A DNA stretch of 64,000 nucleotides from NCBI GenBank assembly GCA_021648265.1, contig JAKITD010000001.1:102446-166445 (forward strand), read 5' to 3'. The notes under the pieces are model-generated. The model searched no databases. It saw only the letters and a program-made list of their open reading frames with translations, and was not told the DNA's origin. Within the stretch, counting starts at the first letter, position 1. Each line of letters starts with the position of its first letter. This DNA comes from Flavobacteriaceae bacterium. GTDB taxonomy: Bacteria; Bacteroidota; Bacteroidia; Flavobacteriales; Flavobacteriaceae. The translations under genes were made by a program, and so were the position numbers. Of this stretch, positions 1 through 9,206 are shown in pieces.

Positions 1-1383
1 TGTTTTTGGAGACAGCAAGGATGCCAATGGGTTGTCTGCATCTTTCTCGTATCCATAAATAGCACCATTATCAGAACCAATATAATCTCTGTTAGACAAC
101 GGTGTTGATGCATGAACAGATCTTATACAGTCTCTAAAATTTGGGAATTTTTTTTCAATTTCATCTAATACTTGCTGAATCTTTTTTTCTTTAAACGCTT
201 CATAATCCTCTCCTCTTTTAGATTCTAACGCTACTGTATTTACGGTGTCTTTCCATTTTGCAAATTCATTAAAATCCATATAGGTCATAACAGTTACAGT
301 GTGTGCCCATTTACCTTGGTTCTTTTTTCTACCCAACGAAATCATATAAGATTCTGGCCACAACTTTTTGTCGTAACCTTCTGTAAACCAAAGCTTATCT
401 GAACTGTTAAAATGATATATATTATTGTCAAAATATTCAAATGTATCTGGCTTTAGCACCACATAAATACTGAAAATAGAAATCATGCTTTTTATTCTTT
501 CTACTCTATTAAAGTAGGATTTTTTTAAGACCCTTCCTTTTAACATTTTTAGGGTAAGTTTAGGTTCTATATTAGAAATAAAATAATCTGCCTTAACCTC
601 AACACCGCTTTTTGTAATTACAGTTTCTATTTCATTATTTTTAATGCCAAAATCTGTAACTTCTTGATATTTAAACAACTCTCCTCCGTTTTTTTTAATT
701 TGCTTTATTAGTAATCTCGAAATTTGGCTTCCTCCATCTACACAACGCCAAGAGCTTGTAATGTAAGAGTTTACCGATAAGGCATGGACGTAAAGTGGGG
801 TGTTTTCGGTTCCTGCATACAACAAATTAGTACCTAATAATACTGAAATTAATTTTTTATTATCTGTAATCGAATTTAAGAAATCTATTAATTTTATACC
901 TAACATTTTGAGGTTGTAAATACTTTCTTTTTTTAAATTATACAACGGAAAACCATCGCATAACTCTTGCATTTTTTTACAATAATCATCGATAGCCTTT
1001 TTTTCGTCTGGGAAATATTCTTTTAATCTTTTAGAAAATTTATCATAACCTTGTGCGTAACAATATTCTTTTGGGTCATCACCAAAAGTAACAATATCGA
1101 AAGCATCTTCATTCATCCTTTTTATATTAAGACCGTCCATGATACCCAAATATTTAAAATATTGGTACAAGTTTTCTCCTTCGCCAAGTCCTCCCAAATA
1201 ATGCACTCCTGTATCAAATAATTGTTTATCTCTAGTAAAGGTTTGCAGATTCCCTCCAAATTGGTTGTTCTTTTCTAGCACACAAACACTATAGCCATGG
1301 CGCGACAATATAACTGCAGATGTTAATCCAGCCATTCCGCTACCTATAATTACGACATCGTATTTTTTTTTTATTTCTTTCAT
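1..1383 (-). CDS. CrtI/phytoene-desaturase-like FAD oxidoreductase, partial (3' end outside window)
   Basis: The reading frame opens with ATG at 1383 and stays open to the left edge (461 codons), so the C-terminus is missing. The N-terminus carries a dinucleotide-binding motif, VVIIGSGMAG (Gly14, Gly16 and Gly19), followed by VLEKNNQFGG, typical of the phytoene desaturase/retinol saturase-like FAD family. Members usually have about 500 residues, so roughly 40-50 are probably cut off. It is the last visible gene of the pigment operon, 62 bp after the MMPL fusion gene. A redox role on the polyene or aromatic product is an inference; the substrate cannot be read from the sequence. Confidence 0.85.
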   Translation of the reverse strand, partial: MKEIKKKYDVVIIGSGMAGLTSAVILSRHGYSVCVLEKNNQFGGNLQTFTRDKQLFDTGVHYLGGLGEGENLYQYFKYLGIMDGLNIKRMNEDAFDIVTFGDDPKEYCYAQGYDKFSKRLKEYFPDEKKAIDDYCKKMQELCDGFPLYNLKKESIYNLKMLGIKLIDFLNSITDNKKLISVLLGTNLLYAGTENTPLYVHALSVNSYITSSWRCVDGGSQISRLLIKQIKKNGGELFKYQEVTDFGIKNNEIETVITKSGVEVKADYFISNIEPKLTLKMLKGRVLKKSYFNRVERIKSMISIFSIYVVLKPDTFEYFDNNIYHFNSSDKLWFTEGYDKKLWPESYMISLGRKKNQGKWAHTVTVMTYMDFNEFAKWKDTVNTVALESKRGEDYEAFKEKKIQQVLDEIEKKFPNFRDCIRSVHASTPLSNRDYIGSDNGAIYGYEKDADNPLASLLSPKT

Positions 1384-1445
1384 GTCTCAATATTATTTTA
1401 TAGTAAGTTTAGTTCAAAAAAAAGCGTTTTCACTAAATATAGTCT

Positions 1446-4400
1446 TTAAAGTTTAATAGGTTTTTTTAACGCTACAATATTATTGTTTTCTGAAACTATC
1501 ACAAAACCTACTGTTTCTAATTTTTTAGCCGCATATACATTATTTACGATTATTACTTCTTTAAATTTTTCAATTTCTGAAATATTTATCACACTTTTAC
1601 AATCTTTGGACGTAAGTAATAAGGTATCAAAATTTAATTGTAATTGCTCTTTAAATTCAGAAAGATATTTAACGTCTCTATGCAAATTTGTAAAGCAATT
1701 TTCTGCAATTGCTTGTTTGTTTTTATCGTGTATAAATGTGGTTATTTTTCTGTCTAAAAACTTAGCGACTAAAAGTATATCTATCTGCCCAAAATCATCT
1801 GCAATATGAAGGATTTTAGATTTTATTGGCACTATTTTATTTAACAAAAAATACCGTTTTTTGTTTTCTTCAAAATCTATAGAAACCATTGTAATTAACT
1901 CTTTTTCTTTAAATTTATAATTAGAAAACAGTATCCTTTTATAGTAATCTATTCCTTCTACTTCTTCTCTAAATTTTAAAAAATTATTTTTATAAAGACC
2001 ACTTATTTTTTTTGCTCGTTCCCGATCTGTTTCTCCAAAATTAATATCATTATAGGCAATTCGCTCTCCTACTTTTACTGTAATGGCTCCCGAATAAATC
2101 ATGAAATCTCCTTTGGGCATTACTTCAGAATTACCGTGAATATAGATAGGAAGAACATCAATTTTTAATTGTTGTTGCAAAAAGAAAGCACCTTTATGAA
2201 AACGTCCTATTTTATTGGTAAATGATCGTTTTCCTTCTGGAAAAACACATAACATATATCCTTGATTTAGTTTGTTTTTTAAATGTGTTACACTTCCGTC
2301 AACTCCTGTAGATACGGGGTAAAATCCTAAAACTCTTGCTAAAACACCGAATATGGGCGATTTATAAACCCAATCGTTTACCAAGTAAATAGTGTTGTGT
2401 GCTAACGAACTCATCGATAATGTATCTAACGAAGATGCGTGATTTGCAATAACTATCGCAGGTTTTCTAAAGGTCTCGCCAACATCATTTACCACCCTTT
2501 TTTTGGTTAAATAATTGTTTTTTAATACTTGAGTTACAAATCTGGAAATTATCTTGTGCATCCATTTGTATTTTTTCTTTTTAGAAATCGGAATGAGTTT
2601 TAAGATCGTAATACTAAATAATGAAAAGAACATTCCGCCGATTGCATAAAAAGCGGTAAGTAAAAAAGACCTCATAAAAAGCATAAAATGTATAGGCGAA
2701 TTTCCTCTTTTTGCTCTATCGCTAATAAAGGTTTTAAACAATAAAGGCTGTATGGTAAACACTACAAAAACAGTAACTAATATGCCTATTAAACTTACCA
2801 TCGAAATTGAATACACCGCAGGGTGTTTAGCAAAAACCAATACTCCAACACCCAAAACGGTTGTAATTACCGAAAGTATTATAGAGATTTTATAAGTACC
2901 TACTTCTTTTGTTCCGTAGGTATAATCTTTTCTTAAAGCATTGGTCATAAAGATGCTATAATCGATTCCTAAACCAAAAATAAATGAGGAAATAATAATA
3001 TTAAAAACATTAAATTCTATCTTAAAAACACCCATTATTCCAATGGTTAACAACCAAGTAAGCATTATCGGAATACTCGTAATTAACGTTAAAGACAAGC
3101 TTCTATAAAACAAAAATAGTATTAAAACTACTACTAGTAGCGAATAAATTATCAATCGATTAAAATCGTTTTTTAGGTTTCCTAAGAGCGTTTCGTTAAT
3201 TTGTTTTCGGTCTATTGGCAGTACGTTTTCTTGATTTTTAAAAATACCTAATACTTCTTGTAAATTTTCTTCTTTAACCTTTATCAACGAAGTAACTGTA
3301 GTAAAATCTTGTTCTGCATTGATATAATCGCTCACAAGAAAAGTTTTAATTTTTTGGTATTCTTTTAATGAAATAGGTTTAAAATCTTTAGCAAGCAACG
3401 TGTAAAATTGCTGAAATGTCTTGGGTTTAAAACCTAATTTTGTACCGCTTTCTACAAGATTATTTTGCGTATTTATTTTGGTATCTTTATCCCAAAAAGA
3501 GTTCCATAAATTTATTTTTTCTTGCTGTATTTTTTCAGAAAAAACCAACGCACCAATAGAGCTAAAATTATAAATTTTATCGTTTTCTTTTAAAACTTTT
3601 AATTTAGTAAACACCTCATCATTAAGAGATAATGCTTTGTCTTTATCTTCCGAAAATGTTGCAATATATAATGATTTTGAAGAGAAATTAATGAGTTTAT
3701 CTAGGTTCTCTTCAGAAGCTACCATTTCTGGAGGCATATAATTTAGCTTGGTTAAATCTTTACTAAAAACCACTTTGTTATAGGTGAAAAAGCTAACTAT
3801 CAAAATCACAAATAAAACACCCAATCCCAATTTGCTTTTATGAAAATTATAGCGTGCAATTTTATCTAAAATGGTGGTTCTTTTTTCTTTCTTTTCAGAA
3901 ATTTTATATACTTGCGGAATAAACAACAAAGCAAAAACCGAAGATCCCAAAACACTTACTGCAGCAAAAATCCCTAAATCCTGCAAGGCTTGAGAGTTGA
4001 TAAACAATAAGCATAAAAATGCCAAAGCAGTTGTTAAACTACTCATTAAAATTGGCTGTGCAACATCTTTATATAAAGCTTTTACATTATTATTATTTCG
4101 TAAATGCGTGAGAATATGCAACGAATAATCAATGGTGATTCCTAAAAGAACCGAGCCTAACCCCAAAGATATTGCCGAAATTTTATCACGTACTAAAAAC
4201 AAAAAAACACCCGCTAATAACCCACCAATTATGGTAGGAGCAAACAATACAATAGGAATGGTTATTTTTTTATAAAACACCATAAGTATAAGCATTAACA
4301 CCGAAAGCGAAATACTAACCGTTACCTGAATGTCCTTTTTTATTTGCCTTGCATTGGCAACAGCAATAATCACACCTCCAAAATATTCGCTTCGTACTTT

Positions 4401-5135
4401 TTCTTTGTAGGTTTTGTTTAATTTTTCTTGAACTTTATATAACTGATCAACAAACTCTCTATTTTTATTGGTTTCGCTAGACGCTAATTTTGGAGTGATA
4501 AAAAGTAAGATGTTTTTTTTGTCTTTACTAACCACAAAACCATTTTCGATGGTAAATTGATCTCCAATATTTAAAGCTTGCAGCTTTTTTAAAGCTATAA
4601 ACGAAAGCCCCAAAGGATCTTTAACAATCATGTTTTTGGTAATCATTCCCGAAGGCGAAAGTATCGACTTATAATTGGTATTGGTTATGGCATCAATGCT
4701 ATCTTTTGTTATTTTATTTTGGATGGAACGATAATCGTTTTCGTCTAAAAAAAGTGGTAAATTTTGATATACAAAATCAATGGTTTCTATTATATCTTCA
4801 TCGGTTACTTTTCCTTGTATCTGGGCAATATATTTATTGGAAGTAGCAGTAATACTATCGATAAACTGAGTCGCATAGTCTGATAAGTCTTCAAAAGAAC
4901 CCTTGGGTTGTAATTGAATATTAACTATTAATTTATCTGAAAAGTTAGCAGATTTTAATACTTTCTGAAGTTTTTTTGAATCTTCGCTAGCAGGTATTAG
5001 TTTTGAAATATCTTCTTCAAACTGAAGCTTTGATACCACAAACATCATTCCTGCTACTAGAAAAAGTAAGGCAACGAGGCTTCTTAATTTTTTAGAAGAA
5101 ATATATTTATATAACCGGTAGAAAGTGTTTTCCAA
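1446..5135 (-). CDS. MMPL/RND transporter - lysophospholipid acyltransferase - methyltransferase-like fusion
   Basis: This 1229-residue protein joins three modules. Residues 1 to about 830 are an RND/MMPL permease with two sets of clustered membrane helices, each preceded by a large extracytoplasmic loop. Residues about 870-1070 form a PlsC-type acyltransferase with the HX4D motif (NHASSLDTL) and the FPEGKRSF block. The last 130 or so residues resemble a class I methyltransferase fold (ILHIADDFGQIDILL), but the glycine-rich SAM loop is degraded. MMPL exporters are standard in aryl polyene clusters and are thought to move the lipid-linked pigment out of the inner membrane; the acyltransferase may attach the polyene to a glycerolipid. 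It follows the glycosyltransferase gene by 3 bp. Confidence 0.9.
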   Translation of the reverse strand: MENTFYRLYKYISSKKLRSLVALLFLVAGMMFVVSKLQFEEDISKLIPASEDSKKLQKVLKSANFSDKLIVNIQLQPKGSFEDLSDYATQFIDSITATSNKYIAQIQGKVTDEDIIETIDFVYQNLPLFLDENDYRSIQNKITKDSIDAITNTNYKSILSPSGMITKNMIVKDPLGLSFIALKKLQALNIGDQFTIENGFVVSKDKKNILLFITPKLASSETNKNREFVDQLYKVQEKLNKTYKEKVRSEYFGGVIIAVANARQIKKDIQVTVSISLSVLMLILMVFYKKITIPIVLFAPTIIGGLLAGVFLFLVRDKISAISLGLGSVLLGITIDYSLHILTHLRNNNNVKALYKDVAQPILMSSLTTALAFLCLLFINSQALQDLGIFAAVSVLGSSVFALLFIPQVYKISEKKEKRTTILDKIARYNFHKSKLGLGVLFVILIVSFFTYNKVVFSKDLTKLNYMPPEMVASEENLDKLINFSSKSLYIATFSEDKDKALSLNDEVFTKLKVLKENDKIYNFSSIGALVFSEKIQQEKINLWNSFWDKDTKINTQNNLVESGTKLGFKPKTFQQFYTLLAKDFKPISLKEYQKIKTFLVSDYINAEQDFTTVTSLIKVKEENLQEVLGIFKNQENVLPIDRKQINETLLGNLKNDFNRLIIYSLLVVVLILFLFYRSLSLTLITSIPIMLTWLLTIGIMGVFKIEFNVFNIIISSFIFGLGIDYSIFMTNALRKDYTYGTKEVGTYKISIILSVITTVLGVGVLVFAKHPAVYSISMVSLIGILVTVFVVFTIQPLLFKTFISDRAKRGNSPIHFMLFMRSFLLTAFYAIGGMFFSLFSITILKLIPISKKKKYKWMHKIISRFVTQVLKNNYLTKKRVVNDVGETFRKPAIVIANHASSLDTLSMSSLAHNTIYLVNDWVYKSPIFGVLARVLGFYPVSTGVDGSVTHLKNKLNQGYMLCVFPEGKRSFTNKIGRFHKGAFFLQQQLKIDVLPIYIHGNSEVMPKGDFMIYSGAITVKVGERIAYNDINFGETDRERAKKISGLYKNNFLKFREEVEGIDYYKRILFSNYKFKEKELITMVSIDFEENKKRYFLLNKIVPIKSKILHIADDFGQIDILLVAKFLDRKITTFIHDKNKQAIAENCFTNLHRDVKYLSEFKEQLQLNFDTLLLTSKDCKSVINISEIEKFKEVIIVNNVYAAKKLETVGFVIVSENNNIVALKKPIKL

Positions 5136-5138
5136 TTT

Positions 5139-6326
5139 TTAAACGTGGTTTTTCTTAGCATATAAAGATAATAAGAAATATGAAATAAGCCCTGTTACTA
5201 TTGAAGCCGTAAAAGCCAAAATAAAACTACCTAAAATATAGGTTTTTAAACTTTTTGCGAATTCAAAGTTCTCATTAAAGTCTTCAAGTAAAAAATCATT
5301 GGTTTCACCCAAAACCATATCTCCAATTTTAATACTCAAAAACACAATAAACGGAATAAATGGCGGAAAACTTACGTTAGAAAACGCAAAAGAAATTGCC
5401 TTATTTAACCTAAAAAATAATGCAAGCGAAATAGCTAAAATTGTATGAAATCCCCAAAAAGGTGTAAGTCCAATAAAAACACCTAATGCTATGGATTGAG
5501 CTTTCTTTAAAGGCGTATCGTTACTGCCTAAAACCTCTTCTTTTATAAAACGCCGAATTCCTTTTTTTTTGAATTTTCTAATTAAATCTCTCGGTTTTAT
5601 ATACAAAAAAGCAACCAATACCAACCAGGTATTTAGCAGGCTTATTCTTGCAAAATCTTTATAGGGTCTAAAGTGTGTTACTCGCTCACTCTTATCGTAC
5701 AACACTTTTACAGGAACGTTTTTAACTGTAATTCCTCGCCAAGCTGCTTTTACAATGTTTTCTATTTCAAACTCAAACTTGGTGGTATAAAATTTTATTT
5801 TATTGATGGATTTTAAAGGATATAATCGAAAACCAGATTGTGTATCGGTGAGTTTAATTCCTGTTTCTACACGGTACCAAAAGTTAGAGAATTTATTCCC
5901 AAAACTACTTCCTCCCGGCACACTTTCTTGATCCATGTTTCTGGCACCAATAAGTAGCAGGTTTTTATCGTCTTCACTTTCCAGTTTATTTACAAATACC
6001 GAAATGTCTTCTGGAAAATGTTGCCCATCGCTATCAATAGTAATCGCAAAATCGTAGCCAAGTGCTTCGGCTTTTTTAAATCCTACTCGCAAAGCATTTC
6101 CTTTTCCTTTGTTTTTAGGAATGGTAATTTGCTCTAATTGTGAATAATTTTTTAGTATTTCTGAAGTGGAGTCGGTAGCTCCATCGTTAACAATTATCAA
6201 GTCGTCTGTGTATTTTAAAACACCATCAATGACTCGCTTTAAAGTACGCTCATTGTTATATGTGGGCATTAATACACATATTTTTAAGGCTTTTAACCTT
6301 TGTTGGATGGAACGGTGAGTTGACAC
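5139..6326 (-). CDS. Family 2 glycosyltransferase with C-terminal DUF2062 membrane domain
   Basis: The N-terminal 230 residues are a GT-A glycosyltransferase 2 domain. VLMPTYNNERTL and VNDGATDST form the nucleotide-binding start and DSDGQH is the DXD-type metal site. From about residue 260 a DUF2062 domain follows (SIALGVFIGLTPFWGFHT, then several hydrophobic segments), so the enzyme is membrane-anchored at the cytoplasmic face. The pattern resembles dolichol-phosphate-mannose synthase-like GT2 proteins. Aryl polyene clusters often carry a GT2 gene beside the MMPL exporter, as here (3 bp spacing to it). A sugar or head-group transfer during anchoring of the pigment lipid is inferred. Confidence 0.88.
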   Translation of the reverse strand: MSTHRSIQQRLKALKICVLMPTYNNERTLKRVIDGVLKYTDDLIIVNDGATDSTSEILKNYSQLEQITIPKNKGKGNALRVGFKKAEALGYDFAITIDSDGQHFPEDISVFVNKLESEDDKNLLLIGARNMDQESVPGGSSFGNKFSNFWYRVETGIKLTDTQSGFRLYPLKSINKIKFYTTKFEFEIENIVKAAWRGITVKNVPVKVLYDKSERVTHFRPYKDFARISLLNTWLVLVAFLYIKPRDLIRKFKKKGIRRFIKEEVLGSNDTPLKKAQSIALGVFIGLTPFWGFHTILAISLALFFRLNKAISFAFSNVSFPPFIPFIVFLSIKIGDMVLGETNDFLLEDFNENFEFAKSLKTYILGSFILAFTASIVTGLISYFLLSLYAKKNHV

Positions 6327-6330
6327 TATT

Positions 6331-6981
6331 TTATTTCTTTTTATTTCTTCTTGCGTTTCTTTTCTTTTCTAATACCAACTTACTATACTGCTTTAATGAT
6401 TTGTAAAGTGTCGTTGCATTTTCATGACCTTTTACTCTAACCACTAGTTTATGTTTTTCCCAACTATTTTTCTTTTCTTTCTTTAAAATTGAAACCCAAA
6501 TATTTAAAAATGCTATATCATCTTCTCGTTTATCAATTTTACCAAACTTATATACTTTCGAGAAGTCGTAAAGAATCCCTTTATCTCCTTTTGTGTTCGA
6601 CTTATTCATTACAATTAATCGAATGTAATCTTCTTCAAAAACTGCTTTGTATTTTTTCTTGTCATTTGAGTTTTCCCAATAAGTATAGGTGTTAAAATAT
6701 TCGAGAATTATACTTTTTACTTCTTCTAAGCTTTCAGAATTATCGATAACTTCACTATAAATTTTTACGGTACCATCTTCATATTGTATTTCGGCAACAT
6801 CAATAATTTTTAGGTTAAAAACAGATCCTTTCAAATTACTAAATTTATGATATTTAATAAATTTAGTTCCAACTTCATTCACTTTGGCCTCGATGGCATC
6901 ACCATTAACTTTTACAATAATATCTTGTGAATGAGTAACAAAAGATGATAAAATCAGAATAAGTAGTATTGAGTATTTCAT
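6331..6981 (-). CDS. Secreted protein of unknown function, paralogue A
   Basis: A 216-residue protein with a clear signal peptide (MKYSILLILILSSFVTHSQ). The mature part starts DIIVKVNGDAIEAKVNEVG and continues with IKYHKFSNLKGSVFNL, a beta-rich block seen in many secreted Bacteroidota proteins of unknown role. The C-terminus is lysine and arginine rich. It is a tandem paralogue of the gene at 7090-7719, with shared blocks at the N-terminus, in the middle (IRLIVMN against LRLIIVN) and near the end. It starts just downstream of a decayed copy of a neighbouring gene tail (6982-7045). Function is unknown; it sits inside the pigment operon. Confidence 0.75.
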   Translation of the reverse strand: MKYSILLILILSSFVTHSQDIIVKVNGDAIEAKVNEVGTKFIKYHKFSNLKGSVFNLKIIDVAEIQYEDGTVKIYSEVIDNSESLEEVKSIILEYFNTYTYWENSNDKKKYKAVFEEDYIRLIVMNKSNTKGDKGILYDFSKVYKFGKIDKREDDIAFLNIWVSILKKEKKNSWEKHKLVVRVKGHENATTLYKSLKQYSKLVLEKKRNARRNKKK

Positions 6982-7045
6982 AATAAAGTTAGTTAATTAA
7001 TGATTTTTATCTTTCGGAAAATGTCTTAGGTTTCATTACACAAAA
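6982..7045 (-). pseudogene. Decayed copy of the 3' end of the 7727-8215 gene (tandem-duplication scar)
   Basis: Read on the minus strand, this stretch aligns base for base with 7720-7783, which holds the end of the 162-residue gene and the spacer before paralogue B. Shared blocks include TTTTCCGAA, then AAAAATCATT, then TTTATTATG at the paralogue start. The copy carries early stops, so it no longer codes. The simplest reading is that the duplication producing paralogues A and B also copied the tail of the upstream gene. Confidence 0.65.
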
Positions 7046-7089
7046 GTTTTTTGGTCTTTTATTATTAGACACAAATAGTTTTCTTTATT

Positions 7090-7719
7090 TTAATTTCCTT
7101 TTAGAAGTACGTTAAAATGTTTTAGAGCTTTTAATAATGATTTAGCTTCATTAAAGCCTCTAATACCTAATACAAGTTTATCTTTGCTTCTTTTATCTTT
7201 TTCTTTATTATATACTCTAGAAACATAAATATTAAGATAAGCTTTTGCATTAGTACGCTTATCAATTTCAACAAATTTGTAAACATTAAAAAAATCAAAA
7301 AGCAAATTGTAATTAGCTTTTTTTTCGTTTTCGTTGACTATTATTAACCTTAATAAATCATCTTCAAAGGATGCTATGTATTTTTTATTTTCGTCAAGAT
7401 ATACAAAAGAATAATTGTTAATATATTCTACAATGACATCTTTTGTTTCTTCTAATGACAACAATAAAAGTCCGTTTTCTTCTACGTTAGGTTTAATTAA
7501 TTCAAAAGTTCCATTCTCAAAATTAACTATCACAACATCTTTTTTGTTTATACTATAAACTGGTCCTTTTAAATTATCGAACTTATGATACTTAATTACA
7601 TCTATCCCAATCTCATCAACTTTAGCTTGAATTGAAGTCCCATCTTCTTTAACAATAATATCTTGTGAATGAGCAACAAAAAATGATAAAACCAAAACAA
7701 ATAATATAGCTGTTTTCAT
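7090..7719 (-). CDS. Secreted protein of unknown function, paralogue B
   Basis: About 209 residues from the ATG at 7719. A longer frame starts upstream at 7779, but the 7719 start gives a clean signal peptide (MKTAILFVLVLSFFVAHSQ) and avoids overlap with the preceding gene, so it is preferred. The mature protein begins DIIVKEDGTSIQAKVDEIG, very like paralogue A at 6331-6981, and contains the same YHKFDNLKGPVY block. No enzyme motif was recognised. It is co-directional with the pigment genes and 7 bp after the 162-residue gene. Confidence 0.75.
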   Translation of the reverse strand: MKTAILFVLVLSFFVAHSQDIIVKEDGTSIQAKVDEIGIDVIKYHKFDNLKGPVYSINKKDVVIVNFENGTFELIKPNVEENGLLLLSLEETKDVIVEYINNYSFVYLDENKKYIASFEDDLLRLIIVNENEKKANYNLLFDFFNVYKFVEIDKRTNAKAYLNIYVSRVYNKEKDKRSKDKLVLGIRGFNEAKSLLKALKHFNVLLKGN

Positions 7720-7726
7720 AATAAAA

Positions 7727-8215
7727 TTATTTAAAAAATGATTTTTCTTCTTCGGAAAAAGATTTAGATTGTAGTACAAACCCTTTAATATAGTCCTTTA
7801 ATTCTTTTGAAGAAACTTCATTATAATGGTCTATAATAAACTGTTTATCTTCTTCTTTGTTTTTTCGATAACCAACGACTTTAGGTGAATTTTCTTGAAC
7901 TCCCAACCTGACAACCCTAATTTCAATATTATCTGGATTTTCTAAAACAGCGTATTCAATTAAAGCAGTTCCTTCTTTAAAAAACTCTTTCTTCTCTTTA
8001 ATACCTTTAGCAAATCTTGCCATTAATGTTAAAACTGCTCCTTTATAAGCAACTAAAACTTTACTATCTGTTTTGTTAACTTTAATTAATTCTTTATTTA
8101 ATTTAATGGCTTGTTCTTTGTTACTAACAGCAACAACATAGTCTTTCCTTACTTTTGTTAAACTTGGAGAAAGCAAAAAAGTTGAAATAAACAATATAGA
8201 TAACAACGTTTTCAT
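7727..8215 (-). CDS. Secreted helical protein of unknown function
   Basis: A 162-residue protein with a signal-peptide-like N-terminus (MKTLLSILFISTFLLSPSL). The rest looks all-helical and charged, with a segment LIEYAVLENPDNIEIRVVRL that resembles a tetratricopeptide-like helix pair. It begins directly after the stop of the FabZ-like gene (no gap), so translation is probably coupled within the pigment operon. No family was recognised. A periplasmic adaptor or scaffold role for pigment assembly would be a guess. The end of this gene was partly duplicated at 6982-7045. Confidence 0.7.
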   Translation of the reverse strand: MKTLLSILFISTFLLSPSLTKVRKDYVVAVSNKEQAIKLNKELIKVNKTDSKVLVAYKGAVLTLMARFAKGIKEKKEFFKEGTALIEYAVLENPDNIEIRVVRLGVQENSPKVVGYRKNKEEDKQFIIDHYNEVSSKELKDYIKGFVLQSKSFSEEEKSFFK

Positions 8216-8584
8216 TTAAGAATTTACTTTATATTTTGCATTCATTTTTAAAGCTAATGTTTCTTCAAAAAAGGTACTGTTTTTTAGTTTCAAAATACCA
8301 TCTTCTTCAGAGTAGGAAATATTTAAAACCAAATTTGGGTGTATCTCAGGGTTAATTTTTGCCATAAATTTAATATTGGTCGATGTTTGTAGAAGCAACT
8401 TTTTTGAAAGTTCTTTTTCTGTCAATTCTTTAATAATTTGCATCATACAAACTCCTGGCATTATTGGATTTCCAGGAAAATGGCCTTTAAAAATATCGTG
8501 TGCGGCATTTAATCTTATTTTTGCAGTAATCTCGGTTTCCGAGCTTATTAATTCATCAACTTTATATAATCCTTCTATTAACAT
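8216..8584 (-). CDS. FabZ-like 3-hydroxyacyl-ACP dehydratase (hotdog) with Gln in place of catalytic Glu
   Basis: A 122-residue single hotdog domain. The segment HFPGNPIMPGV (His35 onward) matches the FabZ catalytic-His signature HFPGxPxxPGV. In FabZ a glutamate lies 14 residues after this His (the His49/Glu63 pair in well-studied enzymes); here that position is Gln49 in CMMQIIKEL. Aryl polyene clusters encode paired dehydratase-type hotdogs that remove water from 3-hydroxyacyl-ACP without saturating the double bond. This protein may therefore need a partner to supply the acid, or may bind substrate only. It lies between the LolB-like lipoprotein and secreted genes. Confidence 0.85.
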   Translation of the reverse strand: MLIEGLYKVDELISSETEITAKIRLNAAHDIFKGHFPGNPIMPGVCMMQIIKELTEKELSKKLLLQTSTNIKFMAKINPEIHPNLVLNISYSEEDGILKLKNSTFFEETLALKMNAKYKVNS

Positions 8585-8588
8585 ATTA

Positions 8589-9206
8589 TTATTTTTTAAA
8601 CTTTACAAGCTCGATATTAAGATTTATATTTTTGTGATTTATTACTATCAAATTTGCGTTATTATCTTTACTATTATCGAATAAAATTATCACTTTTTCT
8701 TTTCTTTTTGATGTGCTTACAATCTTGTCTAAAGTAGCTGATTTTTTATTATAAAAATAAAAATTATTTCTGTTTAAATTTGCTGTTTTATATACTTCAA
8801 AATTTTTAGATTGATATTGGTTAACAACATTTTGTTGTTCTGAAATTAATAATTTAAAATCTTTCTGAAATGTATTAACAATCATTTTCTTATCTAATTC
8901 TTTAACAATATAATTAACTGTAAAATTATCTTCTTCATATAAAAAATCGAATAATTTATTACCAAACTCTGTCGTAAAAACTACTCGATGTATGCCTTCA
9001 GATTGCTTTTTAACAATTAATATTCCTCCAAAATTATTACCATATACTTCGATTTTAGCTTTATAGACATAATCTTTCTTTATATCTGAAAAATAAGGAT
9101 TTTTTACAATACTCTTTGACAGATCAACACCTAACAAGTCTTTTGTTGTTTTTAAAGAACAAGAACCTAACCCTAAAAAAAAGAAACTAATTAGTAAATA
9201 TCGCAT
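8589..9206 (-). CDS. Lipoprotein, probably LolB-like / DUF3261-like
   Basis: A 205-residue lipoprotein: MRYLLISFFFLGLGSC ends in a lipobox with Cys16. The mature part is beta-rich, with FGGILIVKKQ and FTTEFGNKLFDFLY resembling the curved sheet of LolB-type proteins. The gene overlaps the end of the LolA-like gene by 20 bp, and aryl polyene clusters typically pair a LolA-like carrier with a small DUF3261 lipoprotein. A role accepting the pigment lipid at the outer membrane is inferred from that pairing. The sequence alone gives only a fold-level hint. Confidence 0.65.
   Translation of the reverse strand: MRYLLISFFFLGLGSCSLKTTKDLLGVDLSKSIVKNPYFSDIKKDYVYKAKIEVYGNNFGGILIVKKQSEGIHRVVFTTEFGNKLFDFLYEEDNFTVNYIVKELDKKMIVNTFQKDFKLLISEQQNVVNQYQSKNFEVYKTANLNRNNFYFYNKKSATLDKIVSTSKRKEKVIILFDNSKDNNANLIVINHKNINLNIELVKFKK

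Noticed and set aside
1483..1809. Plus-strand open frames inside minus-strand genes, such as this one
   Set aside because: They lie fully within well-supported genes on the other strand and show no family motifs; they are shadows.
7720..7779. Longer start for the secreted paralogue B at 7779
   Set aside because: It overlaps the upstream gene end and puts about 20 residues before a perfect signal peptide; 7719 is better.
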